Shown here in pieces: positions 23,801 through 33,711 of a DNA stretch of 64,000 bases. A program made the translations under genes and the position numbers. The stretch is taken from positions 4,473,638 through 4,537,637 of the forward strand of contig NC_049983.1 of the NCBI RefSeq assembly GCF_000003815.2. Direction: 5' to 3'. The notes under the pieces are model-generated. The model worked only from the letters and a program-made list of their open reading frames with translations, was not told the DNA's origin and searched no databases. Origin of the DNA: Branchiostoma floridae. Lineage: Eukaryota > Chordata > Leptocardii > Amphioxiformes > Branchiostomatidae. How positions within the stretch are numbered: position 1 is the stretch's first letter; each line of letters starts with the position of its first letter.

Positions 23801-26800
23801 TCGAACAGGCGTTCCAACACCGGACAAGCTCTCCGTCTGCTTGTGGAGGCCTGTTGTCATCAAATGAACGCTCTAGAACCTATTCCTTGCTTCACTCATT
23901 ACTTGACGTTAGCACCAAACGGTTTGAATGTGCAGGTATCCAGATCAGGGATCGAAATACTTTTTTATTGCTATACATGCAAAATTGCAAGTTGGCAAAA
24001 ATTTTACGTGCAATTTAAAATATTTACATGCAAAATACAACTAGTCTATACTGCAACGTTCTAGCCACCATCCATCATTCTGTACTTTGGTGGAATGTTG
24101 CTGCTCTGGATGGATAAGAATTTCGCCCATTCTGTCACTGTTGATGGACTAAAATTGGCACATGAAAATATAGACAGAACTGCAAATTTTGGAAAGATAT
24201 CCACATAATCAGCATGTTAGTTTGCAGCAAAGCCGAAGTTGATTGTTTATAACACCTACTGACGACCGGTGATGATCCCCGTCAGACAAAGGCATCGTGG
24301 CCTCAGTATTTTTACTATATGTATTTTCAACATGCAAGATTGCAAGTTCAGAAAATTTTTACATGCAAATCTCAAAAATTATGAGCAAATTGCAAGTTAA
24401 GTATGTCTATTTCGAACCCTGCAGATGGATAGCAGACGTGAACATAGGAGCGAACTAATATCCGGATGGTACCCTGGCTAAAAGTGGGTACCAGTACAGA
24501 AAATTCAGGTACATGTGTGCTTCAGATCCAGCGATTTGCGTCCAGTAGACACAGGGTCAATATTTTACAATTTGGTTTCGCATGTGATTTTTTTTTTCTG
24601 GTGAAAATCATTCTTTGTTCATATGCATCAGTGCAAGTTGAACCAAAAACGTATTCCAGAGCCAATCCACCTTGACACTATATTCTGTATCAAAAATAAG
24701 ATCTACATATTGTATGCACCATTCCTTCCCTCAATGATAGTGCTTATGTGGAAATAAGCCACACATTGAGCCACCACGCCACACCAAAACCGTTTAACGA
24801 CCCAACATAATAATGTTGCACAGTCCGACCAACCTGGTGTGGTATCGCCCGCGGCCTTAAGACCTGGTAGTGAGGAGGGAGGGAGTAAGGATATATACAG
24901 GTACTAGTACATTTGTATTGTACAAAACTGGAACAATCAACATCACCCAGAGTCAAAAGGGCACCACCCCTGAGGTGTGGCCAAAAAAAATCTCACAGTT
25001 TACGGTCTCATTCATGAGTTTCCTTTGCACTGTAATTATATAATTCCTCCAATCAGTAAACACAGGGTTTTATTACGTGGGCCTTTTTAGATCAGTTGGG
25101 CTGGCTAAAATGGAATTTCCCACGGTCCCACCACTGTAAACACGCTTTCATGCAGCTGTTTACTTTCGGTACTAGCTCTTTCAGGTGCACTGCCCACTTC
25201 CAAAAAGTGTGTGTGAAAATATGATTCCTAGTGGACTTTAAAAATTTTTTGAAACTTTATACTTTACAGTTTGAAAAGAAGCTGACATATTATGGAAGTA
25301 AGTATCATAGATATCATTACATTCTACATTGATACATACACAACAGCACGGTACAGGAGAATACAAAACAGTACAGGACATTCAACAAGCCAACACAAAA
25401 AAGGCTCACCCAATTTTTCGACATATCAGACAACTCAAGTTATTGTCAATGCAAGGACTATAACAAATCTACCCTGAACTGAGACGGTGGGCGCCATACA
25501 ATAGCAGGGCTCAAAATACTTTTTTCTGCATACCTGCACTGGTGCAGGTAACACTGAAAATTACCTGCACCAGACAAATTTTACCTGCACCACTATGAAT
25601 TTAGGAAGTATGGATCATACTAAAATTGTTCAGGAACTATAGCTATTTTTTCTGTTATACTTTATAAGTGGTAACAGTCAATGCAGCTAATAACAATCCA
25701 GATACACCTACATCATACTATTCATAGGACATTTATGTATAAAACCCAGTACATGGACCAGTGCAGGTTAGGTGCAGGTAGACACCAGAAATACCTGCAC
25801 AGCTCCAATTTTACCTGCACTAACCTGCATATACCCAGTACATGGACCAGTGCAGGTTAGGTGCAGGTAGACATCAGAAATACCTGCACAGCTCCAATTT
25901 TACCTGCACTAAGGTGCATATGCAGGTGGTATTTCGAGCCCTGAATAGACTTTCTGCAAATTACAATCCACTGCTCACAGAGTCACATGTTCTATCCACA
26001 CACATGTAATGTGATGTTACAGAAGCAGTGGATTGTTCATTCCTTGACAAAGTCTGGTCTTCTAATGTCAAACATTGGAAACGTTCAAATTTTTGTGTTG
26101 GAAATTAAAGCTTAACTTTGATCCTGAATGACAATTCTACTTAGTCTAACACAAATGCATTCTCCATCCAATGGCGAAACTGCCTGTCTGGATGTACCCT
26201 GCTACAATGTATCTCACCGTCACTCTTTGTTCTTGTGGGCATCGCCACTAACCAGCTGTCAGCCAATCACAGAATAGGCCTTTCAGTTTTCAAAAGGGAT
26301 TTTGCATATACATGTATAAGAGTAAGCTCATTAATATTTATAAGCAGGGTGGTCAGGAACTAAGGGAGACGGTTGAGAAAACGGGGTACATCCAGACAGG
26401 CGGTTTCACTGTTGGATGTCCCTGCATAGGAGGATGATACAAATGAAGTTTGAAGTGAACATGAGTTATAGTGTACATACCTGACAGTGCCAGGTCCCCA
26501 CCAGGATGCATGTGTCCGCTGTAGTACACCACGTACGAGTCGAAGCGGGGCCCGTCGGGGGTGTGGCGCTCAAACAGGGCCTTGAGTTTGGATTCCACGG
26601 ACTCGAGCGTGAGGCCGCTGGTGGAGTAGTCGCAGCCGAACGTCTCCACGAGATGGTGCGTGAAGAAGCGCTGCATGCTGTTCAGGATGTCTGTGGACTG
26701 GCTCATGTAGTCCTGCAGGGCACTGGTGGGGAGCAGCAGCACATCACCCTCAGGGCTGCAGGAATAATACAGGGTAGGGTGAGATTGTACTGGAGGGGAG

Positions 26801-29800
26801 CAGCAGCACATCACCCTCAGGGCTGCAGGGATAATACAGGGTAGGGTGAGATTGTACTGGAGGGGAGCAGCAGCACATCACCCTCAGGGCTGCAGGGATA
26901 ATACAGGGTAGGGTGAGATTGTACTGGAGGGGAGCAGCAGCACATCACCCTCAGGGCTGCAGGAATAATACAGGGTAGGGTGAGTGAGATTGTACTGGAG
27001 GGGAGGAGCAGCACATCACCCTCATGGCTGCAGGGATAATACAGGGTAGGGTGAGTGAGATTGTACTGGAGGGGAGGAGCACCACCTCACCCTCAGGGCT
27101 GCAGGAATAATACAGGGTAGGGTGAGATTGTACTGGAGGGGAGCAGCAGCACATCACCCTCAGGGCTGCAAGAATAATGCAGAGCCGGGTGAGATTGTAC
27201 TAGAGGGGAGCAGCACCACATCACCCTCAGGGCTGCAGGAATAATACAGGGTAGGGTGAGATTGTACTGGAGGGGAGCAGCAGCACATCACCCTCAGGGC
27301 TGCAGGAATAATACAGGGTAGGGTGAGATTGTACTGGAGGGGAGCAGCAGCACATCACCCTCAGGGCTGCAGGAATAATACAGGGTAGGGTGAGATTGTA
27401 CTGGAGGGGAGGAGCAGCACATCACCCTCAGGGCTGCAGGGATAATACAGGGTAGGGTGAGATTGTACTGGAGGGGAGGAGCAGCACATCACCCTCAGGG
27501 CTGCAGGGATAGTATTAATACAATAGTAAGGATGTCTATAGACTGGCTCATGTAGTCCTGCAGGGCACTGGTGGGGAGGAGCAGCACTTCACCCTCAGGG
27601 CTGCAGGGATAATACAGGGTAGGGTGAGATTGTACTGGAGGGGAGCAGCAGCACATCACCCTCAGGGCTGCAGGGATAATACATCACAAAACTAAGAATC
27701 AGTTGTCACAAATTACGAATCGAATCAGGAAGACATAACCACACTCCTCTAGAGCAAAGAATATGCCAATTTTGTAGTTTAGGCAAAGTAGAAGATGAAG
27801 TACATTTTACTATGGATTGTCCTTTGTATGATAGCGATAGGAGCATTTTATGACTACTAATGTGTTAAGTAAATATCCCCACTTTAGGTACTTGAATAGT
27901 AAAGAGAAATTGATATTCCTGACAGCTTTTGATAAACCAACTCTAACCAACCATACAGCTAGCTACATTTATACAATTACCAAGAAGCGAGAGGAAGTCG
28001 AATGTCCTACAATAAATTAGATGCATATCTGCATATATAGATATATATAGATGTGTATGATTGTTTCCATTGTTACAAATATGTGTTTCTTACCATGTGA
28101 CCTGTACTTAGCCCAGTGGGGCAAAAATGTGCAATAAAGGTCTTCATTTAAAAAATATAAAAAATACAGGGTAGGGTTAGATTGCTTAATCTAACTAGAA
28201 AGGCAACATTTTTGAAAAAATGCAGGATGTGGGCGAAGGGAAAAGAAAGGAAAAATCGCAAGAAAAGAAACAACTAGAATGACAACATTTTCGCGAAAAT
28301 GCAGCAAGTCTTTCCCGTGGCCTTTTTTTGAAGTTTAAGTCAAACTACCTTACACACAATAGTAATTGCCATTAGGTGCCCCGTATTCTCGGTTCACCCC
28401 TATTCTCGGCCTTTACCTGACGTCACGGGTTGTGCTGTGTAGCAATTATAAAGCTGAAATTCATGATCAGGTTCAGGTCCGGTACCGTAGCCTCCATTCC
28501 AAATTTGACTTAACGCCGCAGGCGACAGACATCGACGATACAGTATTTGGCTGCCGCGGCCGGTATGGTCCGAGGCGTTGACGAGCCCCCCTCCCCACAT
28601 GGACCGTCCGACCGTTTAAACGCCGTCTTTTGAGGGCAATTAAAAAATAAATAAAAAGGCGTGTAAACTGAACGATGCTCTGTTTGCAAGATAAAATTGT
28701 TGTAAATATCAAAAAAGAAAAAAAAAAAGGACAACTAAAAGAAAGTTGTTCCCGCCCGGAATCGAACCAGGGTTGACCTAGCGAAAAAAACGCAATCGTG
28801 GCTGGTGCTTTAGCCATTCGGCCAAGCTTACCGTAACGTTATTGCCGGCATTTTAACAGGTAACATGTATACAAATGCAATGCGTAGCTTGAACACGTCC
28901 GTTCACTGTTTAATTTGCAAGATTCCAAGGTCCCATTTTCTGAAGATAATGTTTTTCTGTGCAAATTTATCAATCTTGTTCATTCCGTGGCGGGCAACTT
29001 CTTCCTTGAGCGCCTGTTTGGTCGAATGCATGGCCGATTTACTGCCGCGTCTCAGCTGCTATTATAAAACTGGATGCCGAATGACATTTTGTGTTCTCTG
29101 CGTTGATAGGTCCAGCTCTGACGTACACCCGAGACAGTCTGAATTTAGGCCAATCAAAAAGCTGGGAACGCGGAGTATTTGCTAACAGCTTCCATTTTTC
29201 TGAGTTTTGATTGGCTATTATCAAAATGGATGCCGATTGTGTCCTGCGCGTTGATAGGTTCACCTCTGACGTACAACCGAGAAAGTGCGACTTTAGGCCA
29301 ATCAAAAAGCTTGAAACATGGAGTACATGGAGGCTTCCATTTGTTTCTGATTTCCGGTGAAATACTTGTAAGAAAACTATATGTGTGGCTTCGCCCACAT
29401 AATTACATGGTACATGGGGAGCTTACTCAGCTTAGTAGTAGAAAAGTCTGATTTAGTGATTACTGAATACTATTTCTAAGTTCATGTATTTTGCATTCAA
29501 ATTGTACATTTTTGTTCTGTTTTCTCCTTTGTCGTTTAGTTCCTTTTGCATATAGTGGCAGTCTGACTGACTGACTGACAGTATTAGTGGTAGAATACTT
29601 TTTGGTGTGCACCAAACTACTTGTTAGTAGTGGGTACTAAAGTGATATGGCAAACATATATTATATACTCAAATTATCATCTATCAATTGGAAAATAACA
29701 CCCCTTCTGAAGTTTAGGGTACCTTTGAGATCCAGGAAAGTTGCCTTTCTTTACTTCATTACATGTAGACTTGTGTACTAGTACTAGTAGTAGATTACAT

Positions 29801-31237
29801 ACAATGTATGTATGTCTTGTAATTGCTTGCTAGGATGCACATGCGGTTTAAGCATAACTCATCAAGAACCTAGAACCTATTACAATTATCAAAAGCAAGA
29901 AGTTAATTATAAATTGTAGTAAACTAGTACCAATAACTTATCATAAATTCATATTTCTAGACATCTCACCTGTATGAGTTGGATGGCGCCACCATGGCGT
30001 ATCCGATACACGTGCCCCCGACACTCCTCCCCAGGTCGTGCAGGAGGCCGTGTATTGTGATCTCTACGGGCAGAACAATGAACAGGAAGGCGAAAAACAT
30101 GGTGTTTGTCGCCTGCCACGACACCGCGGCGAGCATCCACGTACTGAATATCGTACACAGCGCCAGTCTCTCCGATATCTGGCTGAAGTGTCGCACTCCC
30201 TTCGAGGCCATGATACGCGTCATGTTCTTGGTATCTTCTCCGTACGCTTTGTACACCAGTACGCATTCGTTCAACTTGCGCGAGAAAACCCAGCAAGTCA
30301 CGATGAAGACGATGTGGAAGCAGATCCAGAGGATTCCAAAAATGACGAATCCGGGAATGACGAAAAATAACTCTTGGAAGTGCCGGACAATCATGCCAGA
30401 GAAAACCATGAACGTGATGTCTACTACCACAGTGACTAGGATCACTAATCGTTTAACGTGTTTACTTTGGAATATATACCACTGCCATCTCTCCACAGTC
30501 GTAAGGTTGGAGAAATAGATGTCTAGCAGCGGTGCTATGCAGAGGCGACCAGCGAAACACGACGCCGCGTACGGATTGATGGTCTTTTTGAGCGTGGGAA
30601 AGAAAATTGCTATCGACAGTGCTAGGAAGACGGTGAAGTTCGGGACGGCAAGAAGCGCCTTTTTCCGCATGGCGATAAGCCCCAGGGCAAATGCGACCGA
30701 AAGGAAACACACATCCGCCCACTTCTGTCCGAGTAAAATCGTGGCCGTGGCAAACCCGGCTGTTTCCATCAGCTCACTGTTGGTGAGCAGATTGGAGGTG
30801 TATTTGATGTAGTTACAAGTTCTTTCCACCATCGCCCAGAACAACGACAGTCCGACGCTAGTCATCAGCAAAATGTTCATCACTTCCTCTTTCTCGTCGT
30901 AGCGAAAGCTCTCGTTTTCCGTGAACGCCATCATTCCCAACAAGCAGCCGAACCAGAGGTGGGCCAGGCTCTCGCTGAAGTACTCCATACTGAAGTAGTA
31001 GTGTAGGGCCATGGCGATAGCAAACACGAATAGTCCGCCCAACGCCACCACGAGCACGAACACTTCCTCCGTGGCCTCCCATCGCGTGTAGAGTCCGAGT
31101 GAGATGGCGACCAGCAGGACCAGACTGGGCAGGAAGCCCAGGTAACGAATGCTGAAGTGCATCTTTCGAATCTCCTTCATTTTGATCATCAGCGTGGCAC
31201 TGGCATGGCTAAAGAAGTATCGTACTGATCGATTCAT
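20788..31237 (-). CDS. TMEM168: TMEM168 orthologue, 4 coding exons, complete (698 aa)
   Basis: Exons on the minus strand: 31237-29970, 26755-26481, 23021-22903, 21222-20788, with phases 2, 1 and 0 at the three junctions; total 699 codons including stop. From memory the vertebrate protein is 697 residues. The first exon encodes about ten hydrophobic helices between residues 30 and 410 (for example LVLLVAISLGLY, FVLVVALGGLFVFAIAMA). Residues 420-698 form a soluble C-terminal domain with YVVYYSGH (497-504), SGTASLKLDTLLDWW (514-528) and RLIIILDTDN (538-547). The molecular function of TMEM168 is poorly known; it is an intracellular multi-pass membrane protein. ATG 31237 opens MNRSVRYFF; a 5' UTR acceptor is likely at 31302. 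Odd features: two introns carry arrays duplicating the downstream splice acceptor, and a 41-bp duplication spans the stop. Confidence 0.93.
21223..22260. repeat. 115-bp array duplicating TMEM168 exon 4 acceptor
   Basis: Immediately upstream (in gene sense) of TMEM168 exon 4, about six good 115-bp copies (to about 21840) and several shorter decayed ones (to about 22260) are stacked. On the minus strand each unit contains TGTGTTCCCAG|GTCAGACGG, i.e. the exon 4 splice acceptor, followed by about 50 bases of exon 4 up to CAGCAGAGTA, then intron sequence. The exon-proximal junction at 21222/21223 is taken as the real one because only it continues into the full-length open frame. Confidence 0.9.
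22540..22800. mobile_element. Diverged copy of the 10912-11330 repeat
   Basis: Contains, in the same order, CTTATACCCAACC, ACATACGTTTCAATG, CCAGAAAATTTGGTGTCCTTG and a terminal GAATGACATAAC, paralleling the element at 11060-11330. Intronic in TMEM168; no coding capacity. Confidence 0.5.
23072..24423. mobile_element. Large foldback element, arms about 370 bp
   Basis: The left arm (about 23072-23454) and right arm (about 24055-24423) are reverse complements at roughly 85 percent by eye. Shared landmarks include CTGCAAACTTACATGCTGAT, ATGTGGATATCTTTCCAA and TCTGTCTATATTTTCATGTG. The outer ends read GGGTTTGAAATAC and TATTTCGAACCCTG, related to the GGGCTCGAAATAC family seen elsewhere. The left arm stops at the gap. 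The centre shows no coding sequence. It lies in TMEM168 intron 2. Confidence 0.8.
23455..23554. other. Assembly gap (100 N)
   Basis: Exactly 100 N at the inner end of the left arm of the foldback element; the long inverted repeat is a plausible cause. Confidence 0.95.
25507..25944. mobile_element. GGGCTCGAAATAC-type MITE rich in TGCACCTGCA palindromes
   Basis: Begins AGGGCTCAAAATAC and ends GTATTTCGAGCCCT. The interior carries many ACCTGCAC and GTGCAGGT motifs in both orientations, and a segment near 25760-25900 is partly duplicated. The same family, interrupted by insertions, is at 46704-48357. Non-coding, in TMEM168 intron 1. Confidence 0.75.
26162..26430. mobile_element. MITE, ACATCCAACGGCGAAACCGCC family (copy 1)
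   Basis: Left end TCCATCCAATGGCGAAACTG with GTCTGGATGTACCC is mirrored by GGGGTACATCCAGACAGGCG through TGTTGGATGTCCCTGC. Related copies are at 37029-37250 and 54222-54356. It ends about 50 bases from TMEM168 exon 2. Confidence 0.75.
26756..27690. repeat. 67-bp array duplicating TMEM168 exon 2 acceptor
   Basis: About 13 units lie directly upstream (gene sense) of TMEM168 exon 2. On the minus strand each carries CCTGTATTATTCCTGCAG|CCCTGAGG, the exon 2 acceptor plus about 27 bases of exon 2 coding SPEGDVLLLP. One unit at about 27530-27600 contains a longer exon segment (through the TSALQDYMSQS equivalent). The real acceptor is at 26755/26756, since only it leads into the complete exon. Confidence 0.9.
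27690..28150 (+). mobile_element. LINE 3' end fragment with CxxC-H motif
   Basis: Plus-strand translation of about 27692-27840 reads TKLRISCHKLRIESGRH, then CQFCSLGKVEDEVHF and DCPLYD, after which the frame decays. The same peptide pattern occurs on the minus strand at 54692-54880. From memory this Cys/His module follows the reverse transcriptase in several metazoan non-LTR elements. The fragment ends with GTGCAATAAAGGTCTTC, a LINE-like 3' end. Degenerate and non-functional. Confidence 0.6.
28751..28835 (-). repeat. tRNA-like sequence with A and B boxes
   Basis: The minus strand reads GGCCGAATGGCTAAAGCACC (A-box-like) and, about 45 bases on, CCTGGTTCGATTCCGGG, a T arm with a 5-bp stem and TTCGATT loop. 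The expected 7-bp acceptor stem (3' strand CGGGAAC) has no partner upstream, so I call it a tRNA pseudogene or SINE head rather than a working tRNA. It lies in TMEM168 intron 1. Confidence 0.35.
29055..29360. repeat. Diverged tandem duplication, about 150 bp
   Basis: Two adjacent segments share GCGTTGATAGGT, CTCTGACGTACA, TTTAGGCCAATCAAAAAGCT, then GGAGTA and GCTTCCATTT in the same order (about 29055-29205 and 29213-29360). No coding pattern is conserved between them. Intronic in TMEM168. Confidence 0.65.
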
Positions 31238-31302
31238 AGAGACGCCATTGTTCAGCTTCTACTGTCGTAACGTCATATTTGTGGATGATGCAAACTGTGG
31301 TC
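31238..31302 (-). other. TMEM168: TMEM168 5' UTR portion of exon with ATG
   Basis: On the minus strand TTTTCTCTGTTCTAG|GACCACAG gives a good splice acceptor with the exon starting at 31302, 65 bases before the ATG at 31237. An upstream non-coding exon is therefore likely; the best donor seen is at 32338 (TTTTTG|GTGAGA). Confidence 0.5.
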
Positions 31303-32337
31303 CTAGAACAGAGAAAAATTTATTGCAGGACAATTGTAACAGGAGCAGTTGATCATGAACTAATAATTAATATCTAACAATTACAATCAATGACGACAGT
31401 AAAGACACCATATTTATGCATACTAGTAATAATCTAAACATTATGCTGACAATGCTGGAATGTATAACTAGAATTCGAAGTTAGTAGAACATAATTTGTC
31501 TCCTTTTTGCATAGAGTTCAAGGTATATGAGCAGGGCATTACATGTTAATGGTTGAATATCTCTATTTTGTATGTGGTGATAATGCATCAGTTTTACATG
31601 CATATGCAATTGACTGTAAAAATTTTTGTCAGTCATCATAAGTTGGACAAATCATTGTGAAGAGGAATATCATGATGGCATGTGATTTTATACTAAATTA
31701 TAGTGTGATTGTTTAAAGATGTGTTTTGATGTTGTTATAATGTTGTGATGTGTTTGTTATTGTTAAACGTTACGTAACTTTCCCCGAGGTTACCTGGAAA
31801 AATAGGTTACTGACCAGGATTGTAAATATTAATGTTCTGCTTGGAGTTGTTGATCATAACTTTCTTATAGTGATGTCCCAACGTGAAAATATCTGCCCTA
31901 TAATTTCTAAACTCCACAAATTGTTGCCCTCTGCACTAGCCTCCTTAGCTTCCCTATATACTAGTAGTCTTCCAAACCTTAAAGAAAAAACGTCTGTTGC
32001 TTGAGTGAAAATATCATGTCAAAGTCACATACAATGTTAATGTTAAATTTATCATTAGGTTTAAACAAGGAGGTTGAACCTAAGAAATAACCTCCTTTAC
32101 TTCAAACAAGTCGTCCTTAGTTAAAACAAGGAGGTTAAAAGAGACCTCTGCTCTGGCCTTGGTTAAAACACAATTCCGAAAACTAATTGATAATCACTTA
32201 CACATAACTTTTCAACAAGAATAATACAAGCCGTAACAGCTATAGAACACCAAAATGTGGAGTGGTAGCAAATAAAGAATTCCAACGTCCTATAAACATA
32301 CCAGATTTCTTCTGAACTCTACTCTTGTTTTTCTCAC

Positions 32338-32420
32338 CAAAAACGCCAGAGTCCGCCATGTTGGATCAGGTGTGTGGACTGTACCATGCTGGGGTTACGG
32401 GGGGTGGCAGGTTTCTCATA
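32338..32420 (-). promoter_or_regulatory. Candidate TMEM168 first exon / promoter with ACATGGCGGA
   Basis: The minus strand contains CCAACATGGCGGACTC, a YY1-type downstream promoter motif often found just inside 5' UTRs of TATA-less genes, followed by a donor GTGAGA at 32337-32332. Spliced to 31302 the ATG in this motif would open a 21-codon upstream ORF that stops before the main ATG. This is inference; no transcript evidence is available. Confidence 0.4.
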
Positions 32421-33077
32421 GTGAAAACAAAGCACCTCCTAGCGACCGAAATAAAGTTTGCACAATAAGTGTGGTCGATGCTATTTGAAGTATTTCCGTT
32501 GTTTTTTTTGCGTCATTGGAAAGCTTGTGTTTCGACCCAAATATATCCATAAACAACTTGTTATGTTTGCAAATTCATAGAACAAGCACCAGACCTGCAT
32601 TTTGTATTGGATGGTGAAAGTATATTCCCTGCTACTGCTAGTATCCGAAGATATGTCTTGTTGTTTATGGTAGTTATACCACCAACATTAAACTGTTAAA
32701 CACGACAAACATGTGACAATAATAATGAGCAGTGATAAACATTATTGTAAAGAGAGACTACTCGAATGTTAACTTATGGTAAAGTTGGCTATATTTAAAC
32801 TGGTTGGGCTTGACTTCTACTTTGGAAGCAGAGAAAGACGAAAAGCCCCTTTTTTCTACGATTTGTAGACAGGAGGCAGTCGATAGTTAATGTTGAAGTT
32901 GAGTTGTTTCGGAGTGGTTGGGAGTAAGTCGTGTAGGCGTGTGCAATCGCAAGTGTGATGATTTCCTGTCGTGTGTCGATCGCGGTCAGAAAATAATATG
33001 ACGCATTTCGGCATAAGATTCAAATAGCTTTTAAGACTCGCTACTGCAACATTTTTACTCGTCAAAAAGACTTTTAA

Positions 33078-33148
33078 GTGTACTAGTATCTCCGGCTGAA
33101 CATGGTCCTAAACTTTAGGACCATGTTCAGTCGGAGATACTAGTACAC
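33078..33148. repeat. Palindrome between TMEM168 and the scramblase gene
   Basis: GTGTACTAGTATCTCCGGCT near 33078 is mirrored by AGTCGGAGATACTAGTACAC ending at 33148, with arms of about 34 bases, one mismatch and a loop of a few bases. It sits in the divergent intergenic region. Confidence 0.8.
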
Positions 33149-33711
33149 TGTCAGTTCGTTTGCATTTCATACCCGGTAAACTGCGGCTCATGACGTATCA
33201 AACTAGATTGGTACTGGCGTATTTATATGATCCACTAACATTCTGACTATTTTTAAAAGTCTGGTGAATTTTCAATATGCTCGCTCTCCTCAAAAACGGA
33301 ACCTAAATTTAACCGCCCTATCCGAGTGACATCCCTACAGGAAGCTAGTACTCATGTACTCAATAACTCGAAATTTGTGAGTCAACCACCCTAACCACAA
33401 GGACACTGTGCCACCACGAAACTTGACGCTTATCTGCGCTTAAGCTTGGTCATTGTTTGCAGTGAGGTTGTGGCTAGCTACTCACCAAAGAATGGATTTG
33501 GCTGTATTACGCGCCTTTTGGGGACATTCTATCTTATTGCTAACCTTAGCTTGTAAAGTAAGGACTACCCCGTGTTAGGTAAATACGCGACAACGTGTAT
33601 GTGCTCACGCGTCAAAAGTGTATCAACCAAGAAGCGACACCTACTGTCGCATTGTTAACTACAAACTCGTAGGACCACTTTTCAGCAGCTATCTACCATT
33701 AGATAAGAAAC

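Noticed and set aside
26506-26844. 112-codon plus-strand ORF
   Set aside because: Antisense to TMEM168 exon 2 and the junction array.
28751-28835. Functional tRNA gene on the minus strand
   Set aside because: A good T arm and A box are present, but the 5' acceptor strand does not pair with the 3' strand.
29979-30812. Plus-strand ORFs of 86-179 codons
   Set aside because: Antisense shadows of TMEM168 exon 1, which carries the family sequence.
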